Shown piece after piece: positions 24,870-35,815 of a stretch of DNA of 64,000 nucleotides. The notes under the pieces were generated by a model. That model ran no database searches, had not been told where the DNA came from, and saw only the letters and a list, made by a program, of their open reading frames with translations. The stretch covers positions 124,001-188,000 of the forward strand of contig CAITLU010000022.1 in the NCBI GenBank assembly GCA_903893315.1, read 5' to 3'. Every line of letters starts with the position of its first letter. Position 1 is the first letter of the stretch. The stretch comes from an uncultured bacterium. GTDB taxonomy: Bacteria > Desulfobacterota > Binatia > UBA1149 > CAITLU01. The translations under genes were made by a program, and so were the position numbers.

Positions 24870-26999
24870 CTACGGCGCAAGGCGCTTGAAGCGTCCCGTG
24901 GCCCAGCCGGCGGTTTCGCTGTTGTAGTAGCGCGAGAAGCGCCGGTCCGAGGGGCCGCCGCACATGTTCGACCACATTTCGTCGTCGCCCATGTCGGTAC
25001 ACAGACGCAACGACGGAACGAAGCTCGTGTCCCTGCCGCCGAGCCGGTAGATCTGTCCTTGATGCACAGTGGCGCGGCCGCCGCCGATTTCGTAAGGGCC
25101 GCGATCGAAGCCTGCCCAGCGTGGGAGGCGACCTCCGAGCAGCAGGTTGCGGACGATCAGGCGGTTGACGTCTCCCCAGCGCCGCGCCGGTCCGGCAAGC
25201 GCCGTGGCAAGTGCGCTTCGATATATCTCGTCGCGCGAGCGCGAACCGAACCACGCCGAGGTTTCAGCCAGCAGCACCGCGTCGGCGTTGGCGTAGAAGT
25301 CGATGAAGGTTCCGGTTTCGCCGACCAGGAAGTCCAGTGCCGGGCCGAGCGCCGCGCCGAACACCTCGCGCATCAACGCCTGATAGACCTGCTCGAACAG
25401 ATATGCGCCGCGCGAATCCGGATTGTAGCGAAGATCCCAGCCGGCCAGGATGCGGCCGGCTTCGCTGTCTGGAAGCAGCGGCCTCAGCAGCACCAGGAAC
25501 ATCTCGGCCTGTATCGAGGTGACGTCGTAGGTGATGTTCTGCACCGAGCGCAGGTCGTGACGCTCGCGGGCCTTGAGCAGGGTCTCGATGCGCCGGGCGC
25601 GGTAGTCACCCATCGGCAGGTTGCTCGGCTTCTGGCGTCCCCAGGCGTTCAAGTCCTGGTTGGCGGTGACGAACAGGCCATCGGGTGGATTCAGGCAGCG
25701 CGGCAGGTCGGTCGCGTCGAAGAAGCCTTGCCAATCGTTTTCGGGGAGCCATCCGGGCAGCGGGACCAGGCCGCTGATGCCGGCGCGCCGGCGCGGCAGG
25801 CGTCCCGACATCTGGTAGCCGATGTTGCCGTGGCGATCGGCGAGCACCCAGTTGGCTGCGAGCTGACCGAATTCGCCGATGCTGTGCATAGCCGTTTCGA
25901 CGTCGTGCGCGCACAGCACGCCGTGCATCGCCGAGAGCGAGGATGCGCTGGTGTCGATTCCCGACCAGTGCGTGGCAAGGTACAGACCTGTGCCGGCGGG
26001 ATCGCCGTCGAGCGTACCGTGATCGTTCTCGTAGAAGTCGACACTGTGTGCCGCCTTGCCGCGCCGGAGCACGGTCTCGCGGCGCACGCGCAGCGGCAGC
26101 CACGTCTCGCCCTGCTCAGTGACCCGTCTGCAGCGACCGTCGCGACAGTCTTCGATCCACGAATCGACCGAGTCCATGAACGCGTAGGTCGCACCCCACG
26201 CGACATCGTTGGTGCGGCCCACCGACAGCACCGGCACCCCCGGCATCGTCGCGCCGATGCCGTAACGCGTCGGCGTTTCCAGCACCACTTCGCACCAGAC
26301 GTTGGGCAGACTCACGGCCAGGTGCGGGTCGTTGGACAGCATCGGCTTGCCCGAGGCCGTGCGCGATCCCGCCAGTACCCAGTTGTTCGAGGCCATCAGA
26401 CGCGGCAACGAGGTGTTCCACTTGATCGCGGCCGGGACGATGGTGTCGCCGAGTCGCACGCGTCGCAGCAGTTCGATGTCGAGATCGACGAGATGACCGG
26501 GAAAGAGTTCTTCAAGAAGCTCGCGCGCAACTCCGGCCTGCACCATCTCGACGAGCAGGCGCTCGGTTTCAGCCTGGGACTGGGTCAGCGTCAGGTAGCC
26601 GCCCATGCGCGACAGAACGACGATGTCGGCCGCAGTCCACGGGTCGTGGCGGTAGCCGAGCAAGCGCAGTTCGAACGGCAGCGATTCGGCGAAGCGCTCG
26701 TTGGCGCCCTGGCAGTAGGCTTCGACGATCGGCGCGACTTCGGGCGCGAAACGTGAGGCTTCCTGCTCGGCGCCGCCCGCCCAGTTCATGCGCCGGAAGT
26801 ACAGATCGACGGCGAGGTTTTCGTCGCTGCTCGCCAGCAGTTCGGATGCCCGTCCGCGTCCGAGCGTGCGCATCGTCAGCATCTGCAGGCCGCGGTCGCG
26901 TGCGTGACTGTAGCCGAGGCCTCGAAATACCTCGGGCCAGTCCTTGCCTTCTATGTGAGGGACGCCAGCCTGGTCGCGCTTGATGCTCGCTCGGTCCAC
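24870..26999 (-). CDS. Penicillin acylase (Ntn hydrolase) family protein
   Basis: This 709-residue amidase has the family's N-terminal nucleophile element SNNWVLAGSRT. Ser204 would become the first residue of the beta subunit after self-cleavage. The upstream ~200 residues form the alpha subunit and spacer, and SNDPHL follows as expected. Members hydrolyse acyl-homoserine lactones, beta-lactams or other acyl amides. The protein starts directly at the catalytic fold (SIKRDQAGVPHIEG) with no signal peptide visible, although characterised members are exported; the GTG start has AGGAG five bases upstream and looks right. The substrate is not predictable. Confidence 0.87.
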   Translation of the reverse strand: MDRASIKRDQAGVPHIEGKDWPEVFRGLGYSHARDRGLQMLTMRTLGRGRASELLASSDENLAVDLYFRRMNWAGGAEQEASRFAPEVAPIVEAYCQGANERFAESLPFELRLLGYRHDPWTAADIVVLSRMGGYLTLTQSQAETERLLVEMVQAGVARELLEELFPGHLVDLDIELLRRVRLGDTIVPAAIKWNTSLPRLMASNNWVLAGSRTASGKPMLSNDPHLAVSLPNVWCEVVLETPTRYGIGATMPGVPVLSVGRTNDVAWGATYAFMDSVDSWIEDCRDGRCRRVTEQGETWLPLRVRRETVLRRGKAAHSVDFYENDHGTLDGDPAGTGLYLATHWSGIDTSASSLSAMHGVLCAHDVETAMHSIGEFGQLAANWVLADRHGNIGYQMSGRLPRRRAGISGLVPLPGWLPENDWQGFFDATDLPRCLNPPDGLFVTANQDLNAWGRQKPSNLPMGDYRARRIETLLKARERHDLRSVQNITYDVTSIQAEMFLVLLRPLLPDSEAGRILAGWDLRYNPDSRGAYLFEQVYQALMREVFGAALGPALDFLVGETGTFIDFYANADAVLLAETSAWFGSRSRDEIYRSALATALAGPARRWGDVNRLIVRNLLLGGRLPRWAGFDRGPYEIGGGRATVHQGQIYRLGGRDTSFVPSLRLCTDMGDDEMWSNMCGGPSDRRFSRYYNSETAGWATGRFKRLAP

Positions 27000-27059
27000 G
27001 TGCTCTCCTGGTTCGCCCGTCTATGGGACGCGCGCAAGGTGCCCGCAGTCGAGGACTTG

Positions 27060-27094
27060 CCCACGAGTTTCCCCGTTGCGGGGAAACTCGTGGG
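27060..27094. terminator. 15-bp perfect hairpin between cytochrome and acylase genes
   Basis: CCCACGAGTTTCCCC pairs perfectly with the copy ending at 27094 around a five-base loop. It sits between two minus-strand genes, just after the cytochrome stop. There is no clear T-run, so termination may need Rho or the hairpin may protect the mRNA end. Confidence 0.6.
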
Positions 27095-27107
27095 CGTTGC
27101 GCTCGGT

Positions 27108-30020
27108 CTACTTGTCGTTTGCGTCGTTCACGGTCAACACCAGCCTGGTGAGGTCATTGGAGACGTCGCCGCCGGGGCCGCTGTAGGTAACAGTGAGCAC
27201 TGCGGTACAGCGCGTCGGCGCCGACGGCGTCGAGAACGCCGAGGCGAGAGCGCGTACCTGGACGATGCCGTTTCGTGATTTTCCGCCGGCCAGGCTCACC
27301 GTGTCCTGGGCGCCCGACGTTTTTGGATCGAGGTCGACCGTGCCGATGGTGCCGGCCGGGCAGGTGCCGTCGTCGGAGTTGACCTGAAGCACGACCCGCG
27401 AGCTGCTGCTCGGCCCATCCAGTGCAACCATCGGCATCACGGTTGCCGCCGCCGAGTTGCTGCCCTTCGCTATCGTCAGCGTCAGCGGCACCAAGCTGTC
27501 GAGGTAGGCATCGGTGGCGTCCTGGACACGCGCGCTGCTGAGGTCGCGCACGTTGATCTCGACGACGGCGTCGTTGTTGGCCGGCGTCGGGTCGGAGCCG
27601 TCGGTCGGCGAGGCGTGCAGGATCACCGTGCAGCGCTCGGGTGCGCGTGAGGTCGGCGTGTTGAAGTTGGCAGCCGCGAAATTGAGCGAAACCTGCGCCG
27701 TCGCCGTCAGTCCTGCCGCCAGATCCACGCTTCCCGGGCCGTCCGAGCCCACTTTGCTGAACAGCGGCAGCCCACTTACGGTCCCGGCGGGACAATCGCC
27801 GTCGGTGGCTTCGAGGCGGATGGTCTGCGGTGCCGTGCCAGCGGCATCCCGGTTCGAAACCGAGACCGTCAGCAACCTGCGCACCGTCGTGCCGGTGCTG
27901 GGGATGACTATGCGCAGCGGTGATGGCTGCGTGACGTACGCGTCGTGATCGACTCCCGGCGTGCAGTTAGGATCGCAGCCGCTCGGGGTCTGGCAGCCTG
28001 CGGGGCAGACGGCGTCGCCGACCGTGACGCGCACGGTGCCGAGGTTCGAATCGATCGATCCATCCCAGGCCGCGAAGGTGAAGATGTCGGTGCCGGTGTT
28101 GACGCCGTCAGGGAAATACACGGCCTGCTTTGCCTGAAGGCCGACCGTTCCGTACTTCGGTTGCGAGACGACGCGCAGGGTCAGCGCGTTGCCGTCGGCG
28201 TCGGTCGCCTTGAGGGGGATGTTCACCGACTGATTCACGCCGGTCGATGCGACCGCATCACTTACGACTGCGGGACGGTTAGGATTGCCATTCTCGCTGT
28301 TCGGGCCTTGGTGGCAGGCGTAGCAGCCGATCTGGGAGCCGCGCCAGAACTTCTTGGTGCCGAAGCCGGTCGAGAAGGTCCTGTCTCCCTGTGAGCGCGA
28401 CAGTACGGTGCCGCGATAGTCCGTGCCGTGACAGGTGCGACACGCGCTGCCGCGTCCGTCTTCGGCCGCGCTGCCGTGGGAGCTGACCCACTGCGCTCCG
28501 ATCGGGTGCATGCCGTGAGGGCCGCCGTTGACGGTTTGCGGTGTCGTCGCGTGACACGCGCTGCACTCGGCGAGCACGCCCTTGTGTCCTTGCAGGGTCT
28601 GGCTCTGAATGTTGTCGTTGTCGTGCGAACTCGGGAACTCGGCGTGCGTGGAGCCGTGACAGGCCGAGCATTGCAGTCCGCCGTGACCGGTCGAAAAGCG
28701 GTACAGAGACAGACCGGCCGCCGGCGTGTCGTTGTTGGTCGCGAAGGTGGCGTCGGCCGCCTGGCGCATGGTGCCGTCGGCTTGAAAGACCGAGGTGTAG
28801 CGGATGGCGCCGTTGTTCTTCACGGCGGTCCCGCTGTGACAACCATCGCAACGCGGTTCGTTGAGCCAGCCGGTGCGCTGCGACGAGCCGACGTCGGTCA
28901 TTTTCCCGTGACAGCTCTGGCACTGCATCGCCATGGTGCCGTCGGCGGCAACCGACGCTCCCATCGCGCCGCGCAGACAGCGCGTGGCCGAGCCCGGATG
29001 ACAGGTGTAGCAAGCGGTGCGGTTGTTGGTGGCGTCGAGGGCCAGGCCGGTCTTCGGATCAATCGAACCGGCCATGCGCTGATGGATGGCCCTGGTCAGC
29101 GGTTCAACTCCCGGCACACCACTGGCCGCGAGCGCTTCGGACGAGTGACAGGTCGCGCACAGGATTGAGCGGTGGTCCTGGGTGACGGTGGCGTAGAGTC
29201 CGGCCGAATTGTATCCGACCTGGGCCAGCGCCTGCTGGAACAGCGGGGAGGCACCGTCGGTATCGTCGTGAAGCTTGAGGATGTTCAAGCGGTAGTTGCG
29301 CTGCGGATCCGCTTCCTGGATCCAGCCGTCGCGCGGCTTGGCCGCGGCGCTGGTTCCGGAGGAGTGACACGAAGCACAGCTCATCTCGTCGGACACCGGC
29401 AGCACTATGTTGGTGCTCGCCAGAACCGCACCCGCGGCGTCGCGGGCCACCAGCTTCATCATCGGATAGGGGTTCTTGTTCCCGGCGTCGTCGTAGGGCG
29501 TGATCGGCACGCCGGCGGCGATGAACCAGGCGCTTGCCGCCTCGAAGGTCATCGGCTTGGCCACGTTGGCGGCGCCCGGCATGTTGTTCCCGGCCAGGCC
29601 CTGATCCACCGCCAGCGAGGCGCCGAACAGGCCGTTGACGTACTGCCAGAAGTTGGTCTTGCCCGCCGATGTCGAATTGAACGAACCGGTCGGGTCGGCA
29701 ATCGCTTCGTACGTGACCGTGATGCCGTTGGCGACGCGTACCAGCTTGCCCTGGGGATCGATGAGCTGGGCGTGGATGGTGTTGAACGGCGGCAGCAACG
29801 ACAGCACCGAGAAGTCGCCGTCCATGCAGTGCATCCCGAGGTTGTTCCAACCGACCAGGCGGTACTGTCCGGCGGCCGACGCCGTCATCGGAAGTGCGAT
29901 GAGCAGCAACGCGGCTGCCAGCCGCAGCGCGGCGCTGCGACGCGCAGGACGGGTTCGGAGCATGTTTCGGTCTTGTTGCGGAATTCGCCGGTGGTCCGGT
30001 AGAGGTGAGCATGTGTTCAT
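27108..30020 (-). CDS. Secreted nonaheme c-type cytochrome with C-terminal Ig-like domains
   Basis: The 970-residue protein has a hydrophobic signal segment near residues 32-48 after a long charged n-region. Nine CxxCH heme-binding motifs follow in the first ~570 residues (CASCH, CATCH, CYTCH, CQSCH, CDGCH, CSACH twice, CRTCH, CYACH). The remainder is heme-free: a cadherin/Ig-like segment (NQSVNIPLKATDADGN), a short cysteine-rich linker and at least two beta-rich repeats containing DGxCPAGT. This suggests an extracellular electron carrier anchored or extended by beta domains. The start at ATG 30020 has AAAGGC upstream; ATG 29963 would shorten the n-region. No outer-membrane porin partner is nearby. 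Confidence 0.82.
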   Translation of the reverse strand: MNTCSPLPDHRRIPQQDRNMLRTRPARRSAALRLAAALLLIALPMTASAAGQYRLVGWNNLGMHCMDGDFSVLSLLPPFNTIHAQLIDPQGKLVRVANGITVTYEAIADPTGSFNSTSAGKTNFWQYVNGLFGASLAVDQGLAGNNMPGAANVAKPMTFEAASAWFIAAGVPITPYDDAGNKNPYPMMKLVARDAAGAVLASTNIVLPVSDEMSCASCHSSGTSAAAKPRDGWIQEADPQRNYRLNILKLHDDTDGASPLFQQALAQVGYNSAGLYATVTQDHRSILCATCHSSEALAASGVPGVEPLTRAIHQRMAGSIDPKTGLALDATNNRTACYTCHPGSATRCLRGAMGASVAADGTMAMQCQSCHGKMTDVGSSQRTGWLNEPRCDGCHSGTAVKNNGAIRYTSVFQADGTMRQAADATFATNNDTPAAGLSLYRFSTGHGGLQCSACHGSTHAEFPSSHDNDNIQSQTLQGHKGVLAECSACHATTPQTVNGGPHGMHPIGAQWVSSHGSAAEDGRGSACRTCHGTDYRGTVLSRSQGDRTFSTGFGTKKFWRGSQIGCYACHQGPNSENGNPNRPAVVSDAVASTGVNQSVNIPLKATDADGNALTLRVVSQPKYGTVGLQAKQAVYFPDGVNTGTDIFTFAAWDGSIDSNLGTVRVTVGDAVCPAGCQTPSGCDPNCTPGVDHDAYVTQPSPLRIVIPSTGTTVRRLLTVSVSNRDAAGTAPQTIRLEATDGDCPAGTVSGLPLFSKVGSDGPGSVDLAAGLTATAQVSLNFAAANFNTPTSRAPERCTVILHASPTDGSDPTPANNDAVVEINVRDLSSARVQDATDAYLDSLVPLTLTIAKGSNSAAATVMPMVALDGPSSSSRVVLQVNSDDGTCPAGTIGTVDLDPKTSGAQDTVSLAGGKSRNGIVQVRALASAFSTPSAPTRCTAVLTVTYSGPGGDVSNDLTRLVLTVNDANDK

Positions 30021-30642
30021 GGATGGATGCCTTTGCCGAGTCTTGCAGTCATTTTGTCGATCGAGCGGCGACCGGGTGCTTTTGTCCGGGATTCCCGTTC
30101 CTGTGAACTGCGGGGCGCAGGTAAGGGAGCCGATTCTATTCCAGCGGGTGTGAAGCAAGTCTCCTGCCACCCCCGATGCAGCACGGTTCGCGCCGCCGCC
30201 GCTGCGCTATCCGTTCGTATAACAGGCGTAAAAGCTGGCGTTGGGCGCGCCGTAGCTCAGCGCCCCGAGTCCAGGGCCGCAATGGCCGCGGCGCCTGCGG
30301 CGTAAAAACCGTGCATTGTCTTGCGCGGTTATTGCGGGTCCGCGCAGTGCCGTGCGCGAATCCGCGAGGCTGTCGATTAACTCGCGTCGGGCTACGGCGT
30401 CACGATCGCGAACATCGGTGCCGGGCGCAGCGCTCATCGGTGTCTGAAAGAGCATGAGGCGCTGCCGCGCCGGCCCGCTGCGGTCGCGGCCAGGCTCGGG
30501 CTGCGCCGCCCGTCCTGGTAATCCAGGGTGTCCGCGATCGAACGTGATCGGGACGGCGCGGCCAGCGGACGGCGATTGCGCCCGCAGTCGATGTGCAGCA
30601 AATTGCCGTCATCGAGCCGCAACTTTTCCGAAGGAGAGTCCC
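30021..30642. other. Long divergent intergenic region
   Basis: It separates the cytochrome from the OB-fold gene and should hold both promoters. Short open frames exist on both strands but are arginine-rich and show no family features or matched ribosome-binding site. A GTAGCTCAG near 30250 recalls a tRNA D-arm, but no cloverleaf can be drawn. The only clear signal is AAGGAGAG at 30631 for the downstream gene. Confidence 0.5.
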
Positions 30643-31494
30643 TTGAACAAGCAATTGGAACACCGTCTTGACGACTCCGCCGCCAAGCCCCTGCGGGCTC
30701 TTGCCGTGACCTTTGCGCTGCTGGCGTTGGCCGTCGCGCCTGCAATCACGTTGGCCGCCGATGCTCCTGCCGCCGCACCCACGCTGGCTCCGATGCGCGG
30801 GATGGCGGGCATGGCCCCGCACGTTGCGGAACCTGCGGGCGAGAAGGTAACCGCCAAAGTTCTCGAGACCATGAATGCGGCCAACTACACCTACGTGCGG
30901 GTCAAGACCGCGTCGGGAGATTTGTGGGCAGCCGGTCCCCACGCTGAACTCAAGGTCGGCGACACCGTCAGTTTCGAGCGCGGCGTTCCGATGACCAACT
31001 TCGCCAGCAAGTCGCTCAATCGCACGTTCGAAAGTATCGACTTCGTCGGCCGTCTGGTTGTCGGTGACGGCAAAGCGGACGCGGCTGCTCCGGCGCCCGG
31101 CGCTGCCGCCCCGGCCGATCTCGCTCCGACTCACGCCGGCGTCAGCAAGACCGCGCCTGCTGTGGCCGTCGACCTTTCCGGAATCGCCAAGGCCAAGGAC
31201 GGCAAGACAGTTGCCGAAGTGTTCGACGGGCGCGCTGCGCTGGCGGGCAAGGAAGTTGCCGTGCGCGGCAAGGTGGTCAAGTACAACCCCTCGGTGATGG
31301 GGCACAACTGGGTGCACGTGCGCGACGGCAGCAAGGGCAAGGATGGTTCCGACGACCTGACTCTGACCACCGATGACACCACCAAAGTCGGCGACACGGT
31401 TGTGGTGCGCGGCAAGGTGGCGACGGACAAGGACTTCGGTTCCGGCTATCGCTACGACGTGATTCTCGAAGAGGCCAAGGTCACCGTCGAGTAG
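30643..31494 (+). CDS. Exported protein with two OB-fold/nucleotide-binding-like domains
   Basis: The start is TTG 30643, six bases after a strong AAGGAG. The 283-residue protein has a signal peptide (ends about residue 39, LAADAP), a Met/Pro/Ala-rich spacer, then two beta-rich modules. The first (about residues 65-145) contains YTYVRVKTASGDLWAAGP and LKVGDTVSF. The second (about 195-280) contains EVAVRGKVVKYN and HNWVHVRDG. This combination is common in exported OB-fold proteins of deltaproteobacteria, often near cytochromes or respiratory genes. The exact role is not known. It lies 67 bases before cstA. Confidence 0.78.
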   Translation: MNKQLEHRLDDSAAKPLRALAVTFALLALAVAPAITLAADAPAAAPTLAPMRGMAGMAPHVAEPAGEKVTAKVLETMNAANYTYVRVKTASGDLWAAGPHAELKVGDTVSFERGVPMTNFASKSLNRTFESIDFVGRLVVGDGKADAAAPAPGAAAPADLAPTHAGVSKTAPAVAVDLSGIAKAKDGKTVAEVFDGRAALAGKEVAVRGKVVKYNPSVMGHNWVHVRDGSKGKDGSDDLTLTTDDTTKVGDTVVVRGKVATDKDFGSGYRYDVILEEAKVTVE

Positions 31495-31561
31495 ACTGAC
31501 CACTCTTCGTCGAACTCACGCTATCTCCGCGGCCAGCGGCCGCAAGGTGCAAACCGTTCTG

Positions 31562-33603
<2,042 letters not shown>

Positions 33604-33607
<4 letters not shown>

Positions 33608-33813
33608 GGAGCGCGGAAGTTTTTGCGCGTATCACCGCTGCCATGGTCAACTTTCTGCGCGGGTTCGTCGGCGTTGACGGCGTCGTTTCCGTGCGTCCGG
33701 TAGCGGCGTCGTGCGGGCATTCCGAGCATCGCGCGCCAGCGGCGTCGGTGACACCGGCGCAGATGCGGGCCGGCCTCGAAGCCCGCGCGAGTCAGCGGCG
33801 CAGCTGCTGCTGA
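33604..33813 (+). CDS. Small CstA-coupled protein (YbdD/YjiX position, weak similarity)
   Basis: ATG 33604 overlaps the cstA stop (ATGA), and in many bacteria a ~65-residue YbdD/YjiX (DUF466) gene occupies exactly this place. The length, 69 residues, fits. The sequence does not: after NFLRGFVGVD the usual Tyr/His-rich core is absent, and the tail contains C-G-H and C-C instead. It may be a diverged member, a frameshifted remnant, or a chance frame. The call rests on position and overlap. Confidence 0.45.
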
Positions 33814-33892
33814 CGCTTCGCCGGGAGTACTTCGGCAGCGTCCGTCACTTCATGGTGAGCGTGGCAGATGCGCGCTGCCGGGTTGACGCGTC

Positions 33893-35584
33893 TCAGGGCT
33901 GAGTCGGTGCCGCAGGCTTGGCGGCCGCTGCGGGAGGTCTCGGCGCGGCGCCGTCAGGTCGCGGCGCCAGCGCACCGCCGCGTGCGGCGCCCGGGCCACC
34001 TGGCGCTGCGGGTCGGGCGGCGTCAGGCCTGACGCCGCCCTGTTGCTGTTGTTGCTGCTGCCGTTTTTGTTGCTGTTCGATCCGCCGCTGTATCTGCTCG
34101 GCGGCCGCTCCGGAATGCGCCTGATCCTGCTGCTGTTGTTGTTGAGTCTTTGCGCGCGGTGGTGCGCCGTCTACATAACCGAGTCCGCGCAGCTGTTCCC
34201 AGGTCGCATCGTCCACCGGCATGTCGTTAGCGTCGCGCCTGTCGCGCTCGTAGGTGGCGATGGTCTCCACCGGACGCTTTAGATCGACGGTGACCTCGGC
34301 AATCGGTTTGCCCTCCATGTCAATGCCGATCGGCAGGCCCATCAGGTACAGCAGCGTCGGTGTCACGTCTTCGATGTACGCGCGTTCACCAGCGGCAGGC
34401 TTGATGCCGGGGCCCGACACCATGTAGATGCCATCGGGATTGTGCCCGCCGACCTGCTTGCTCCTGTCTTCGTAGGAAGCGAAGCCGTGATCTGAAACGA
34501 CGACGACGTAGAAATCGCCCTTCGCCGCGTCGAGGATCTTGCCGAGCGCTTCGTCGCTGGCGCGGTAAGCATCGGCGACCGCGCTTTGGTAGCGCCTGGC
34601 CTTCTCGCGATCCAGGTCGGGATAATCTTCGGGGTGCGAGTAGGCCCAATACGGATGCGACACGCGATCGACCAGTGTCATCACGTAGATCGACAGATCC
34701 CAGTCGCCGGGGGCGTAGAGCAGGGCTGCGCGGGTCTGTATGTCGAACACCTGCTTGAGATGCTGGTAGAGATAGGCGGGCGTGTCGGCGTCCTGCCAGC
34801 GGCTCCAGCCTGGCCCTTCTGGAATGTACGGTTCGCCGAGGCTATCCGAGACTTTGGTGCGCAGGTTGTGCGGCTCGCTCATGACGATGCCGTCGTCGGT
34901 GCGATAGAGAGGAGTGACGTAAATCCTGTCCGGCCCGAGCCGCATGGCGCGCATCATGCCGCGGAAATTGGGACGCGCCGCTACCGTGGCGGCGAACCAG
35001 GGGGTCCACTGCCCGTCGGCCAGGCTCGCGACCCTGGACTTGATTTCATCCAGGTTGTCGCGGTACGGCGTCATGATGTTGCCGCTTTCGAGCTTGTCGG
35101 TAGCCAGCACTTCTCCGGTGTTGCCGGCGAAGGTCGAGCCGCTCAGCGGAAAGCCCGACAGCATCACGCCGCTGACGGGCTCGGCCGGCCAACTGCCGGG
35201 GACGTTGAAGACGTTGGTCTTCTTGTGTCTCTGCCTGGTGATGTTCCAGATCGCCGAGACGCGGCGGTTCGTCGATTGGGAGGTCTTCCAGTCGGTCACG
35301 CCGTGGGTCTTGTAGTTGAATCCGGTGAAGATCGTCGTCCACACCACCGGCGACAGGATTGGAGGTCTGGACTCCAGGATGCCGTGGAGGCCCTGGTCGT
35401 AGAGCTTCCTGATGTTAGGCAGTTCGCCGGCCGCCATCAGCGGATCGATGATCTTCCAGGTGGCACCGTCGATGCCGAGGACCATGACCCGGCCCTGGTT
35501 CTTGGGGGTTCTGCTGCACGACATGCACCCCAGACCGATGCCGACAGCCGCCGCCAAACAGATAGTGATTGCCCAACGCTTCAT
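33893..35584 (-). CDS. Type I phosphodiesterase/nucleotide pyrophosphatase lipoprotein with Q/A/P-rich tail
   Basis: The 563-residue protein starts with a lipoprotein signal (GIGLGC, Cys20). The core belongs to the alkaline-phosphatase superfamily: VLGIDGATWKIID with the metal-binding Asp, VVWTTIFTG with the catalytic Thr, a later DLSIYVMTLVDRVSH, and VVSDHGF and GGHNPDG metal ligands. The last ~115 residues are low-complexity: runs of glutamine, then Pro/Ala/Gly repeats. ATG 35584 is preferred because a longer start would hide the signal peptide. COG3379-like members may act on lipid or sugar head groups; the true substrate is unknown. It is divergent from the YdjC gene. Confidence 0.85.
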   Translation of the reverse strand: MKRWAITICLAAAVGIGLGCMSCSRTPKNQGRVMVLGIDGATWKIIDPLMAAGELPNIRKLYDQGLHGILESRPPILSPVVWTTIFTGFNYKTHGVTDWKTSQSTNRRVSAIWNITRQRHKKTNVFNVPGSWPAEPVSGVMLSGFPLSGSTFAGNTGEVLATDKLESGNIMTPYRDNLDEIKSRVASLADGQWTPWFAATVAARPNFRGMMRAMRLGPDRIYVTPLYRTDDGIVMSEPHNLRTKVSDSLGEPYIPEGPGWSRWQDADTPAYLYQHLKQVFDIQTRAALLYAPGDWDLSIYVMTLVDRVSHPYWAYSHPEDYPDLDREKARRYQSAVADAYRASDEALGKILDAAKGDFYVVVVSDHGFASYEDRSKQVGGHNPDGIYMVSGPGIKPAAGERAYIEDVTPTLLYLMGLPIGIDMEGKPIAEVTVDLKRPVETIATYERDRRDANDMPVDDATWEQLRGLGYVDGAPPRAKTQQQQQQDQAHSGAAAEQIQRRIEQQQKRQQQQQQQGGVRPDAARPAAPGGPGAARGGALAPRPDGAAPRPPAAAAKPAAPTQP

Positions 35585-35815
35585 CCGATTGCGCCTCGCT
35601 ACTCGCCCGCCGTTCGCGAATCGCCCCGTGCCGATGTGCACGAGAAAACCCCTCGATCAAAAGCACGAGAGGCGGGTCGGCCGCGTAGGTCTTCCGTTGA
35701 GTCCGTCCTCAATAGCCCATGAGTTTTCGAGAATCGCAAGTCATGGACGGGCGGAGCTTGATCTTGCGTACCCGGCGGGCCATGAGAAATTCGCGGTAGA
35801 GCATCGTACTTCGTC

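Noticed and set aside
28043-28052. GGTTCGAATC, a tRNA T-arm-like sequence
   Set aside because: It lies inside the cytochrome coding sequence with no other tRNA parts around it.
30246-30310. Possible tRNA (GTAGCTCAG like a D-arm)
   Set aside because: No TTCGAAT arm, anticodon stem or acceptor pairing could be fitted.
31481-31561. Terminator between the OB-fold gene and cstA
   Set aside because: I could draw no stable stem; the genes may be co-transcribed.
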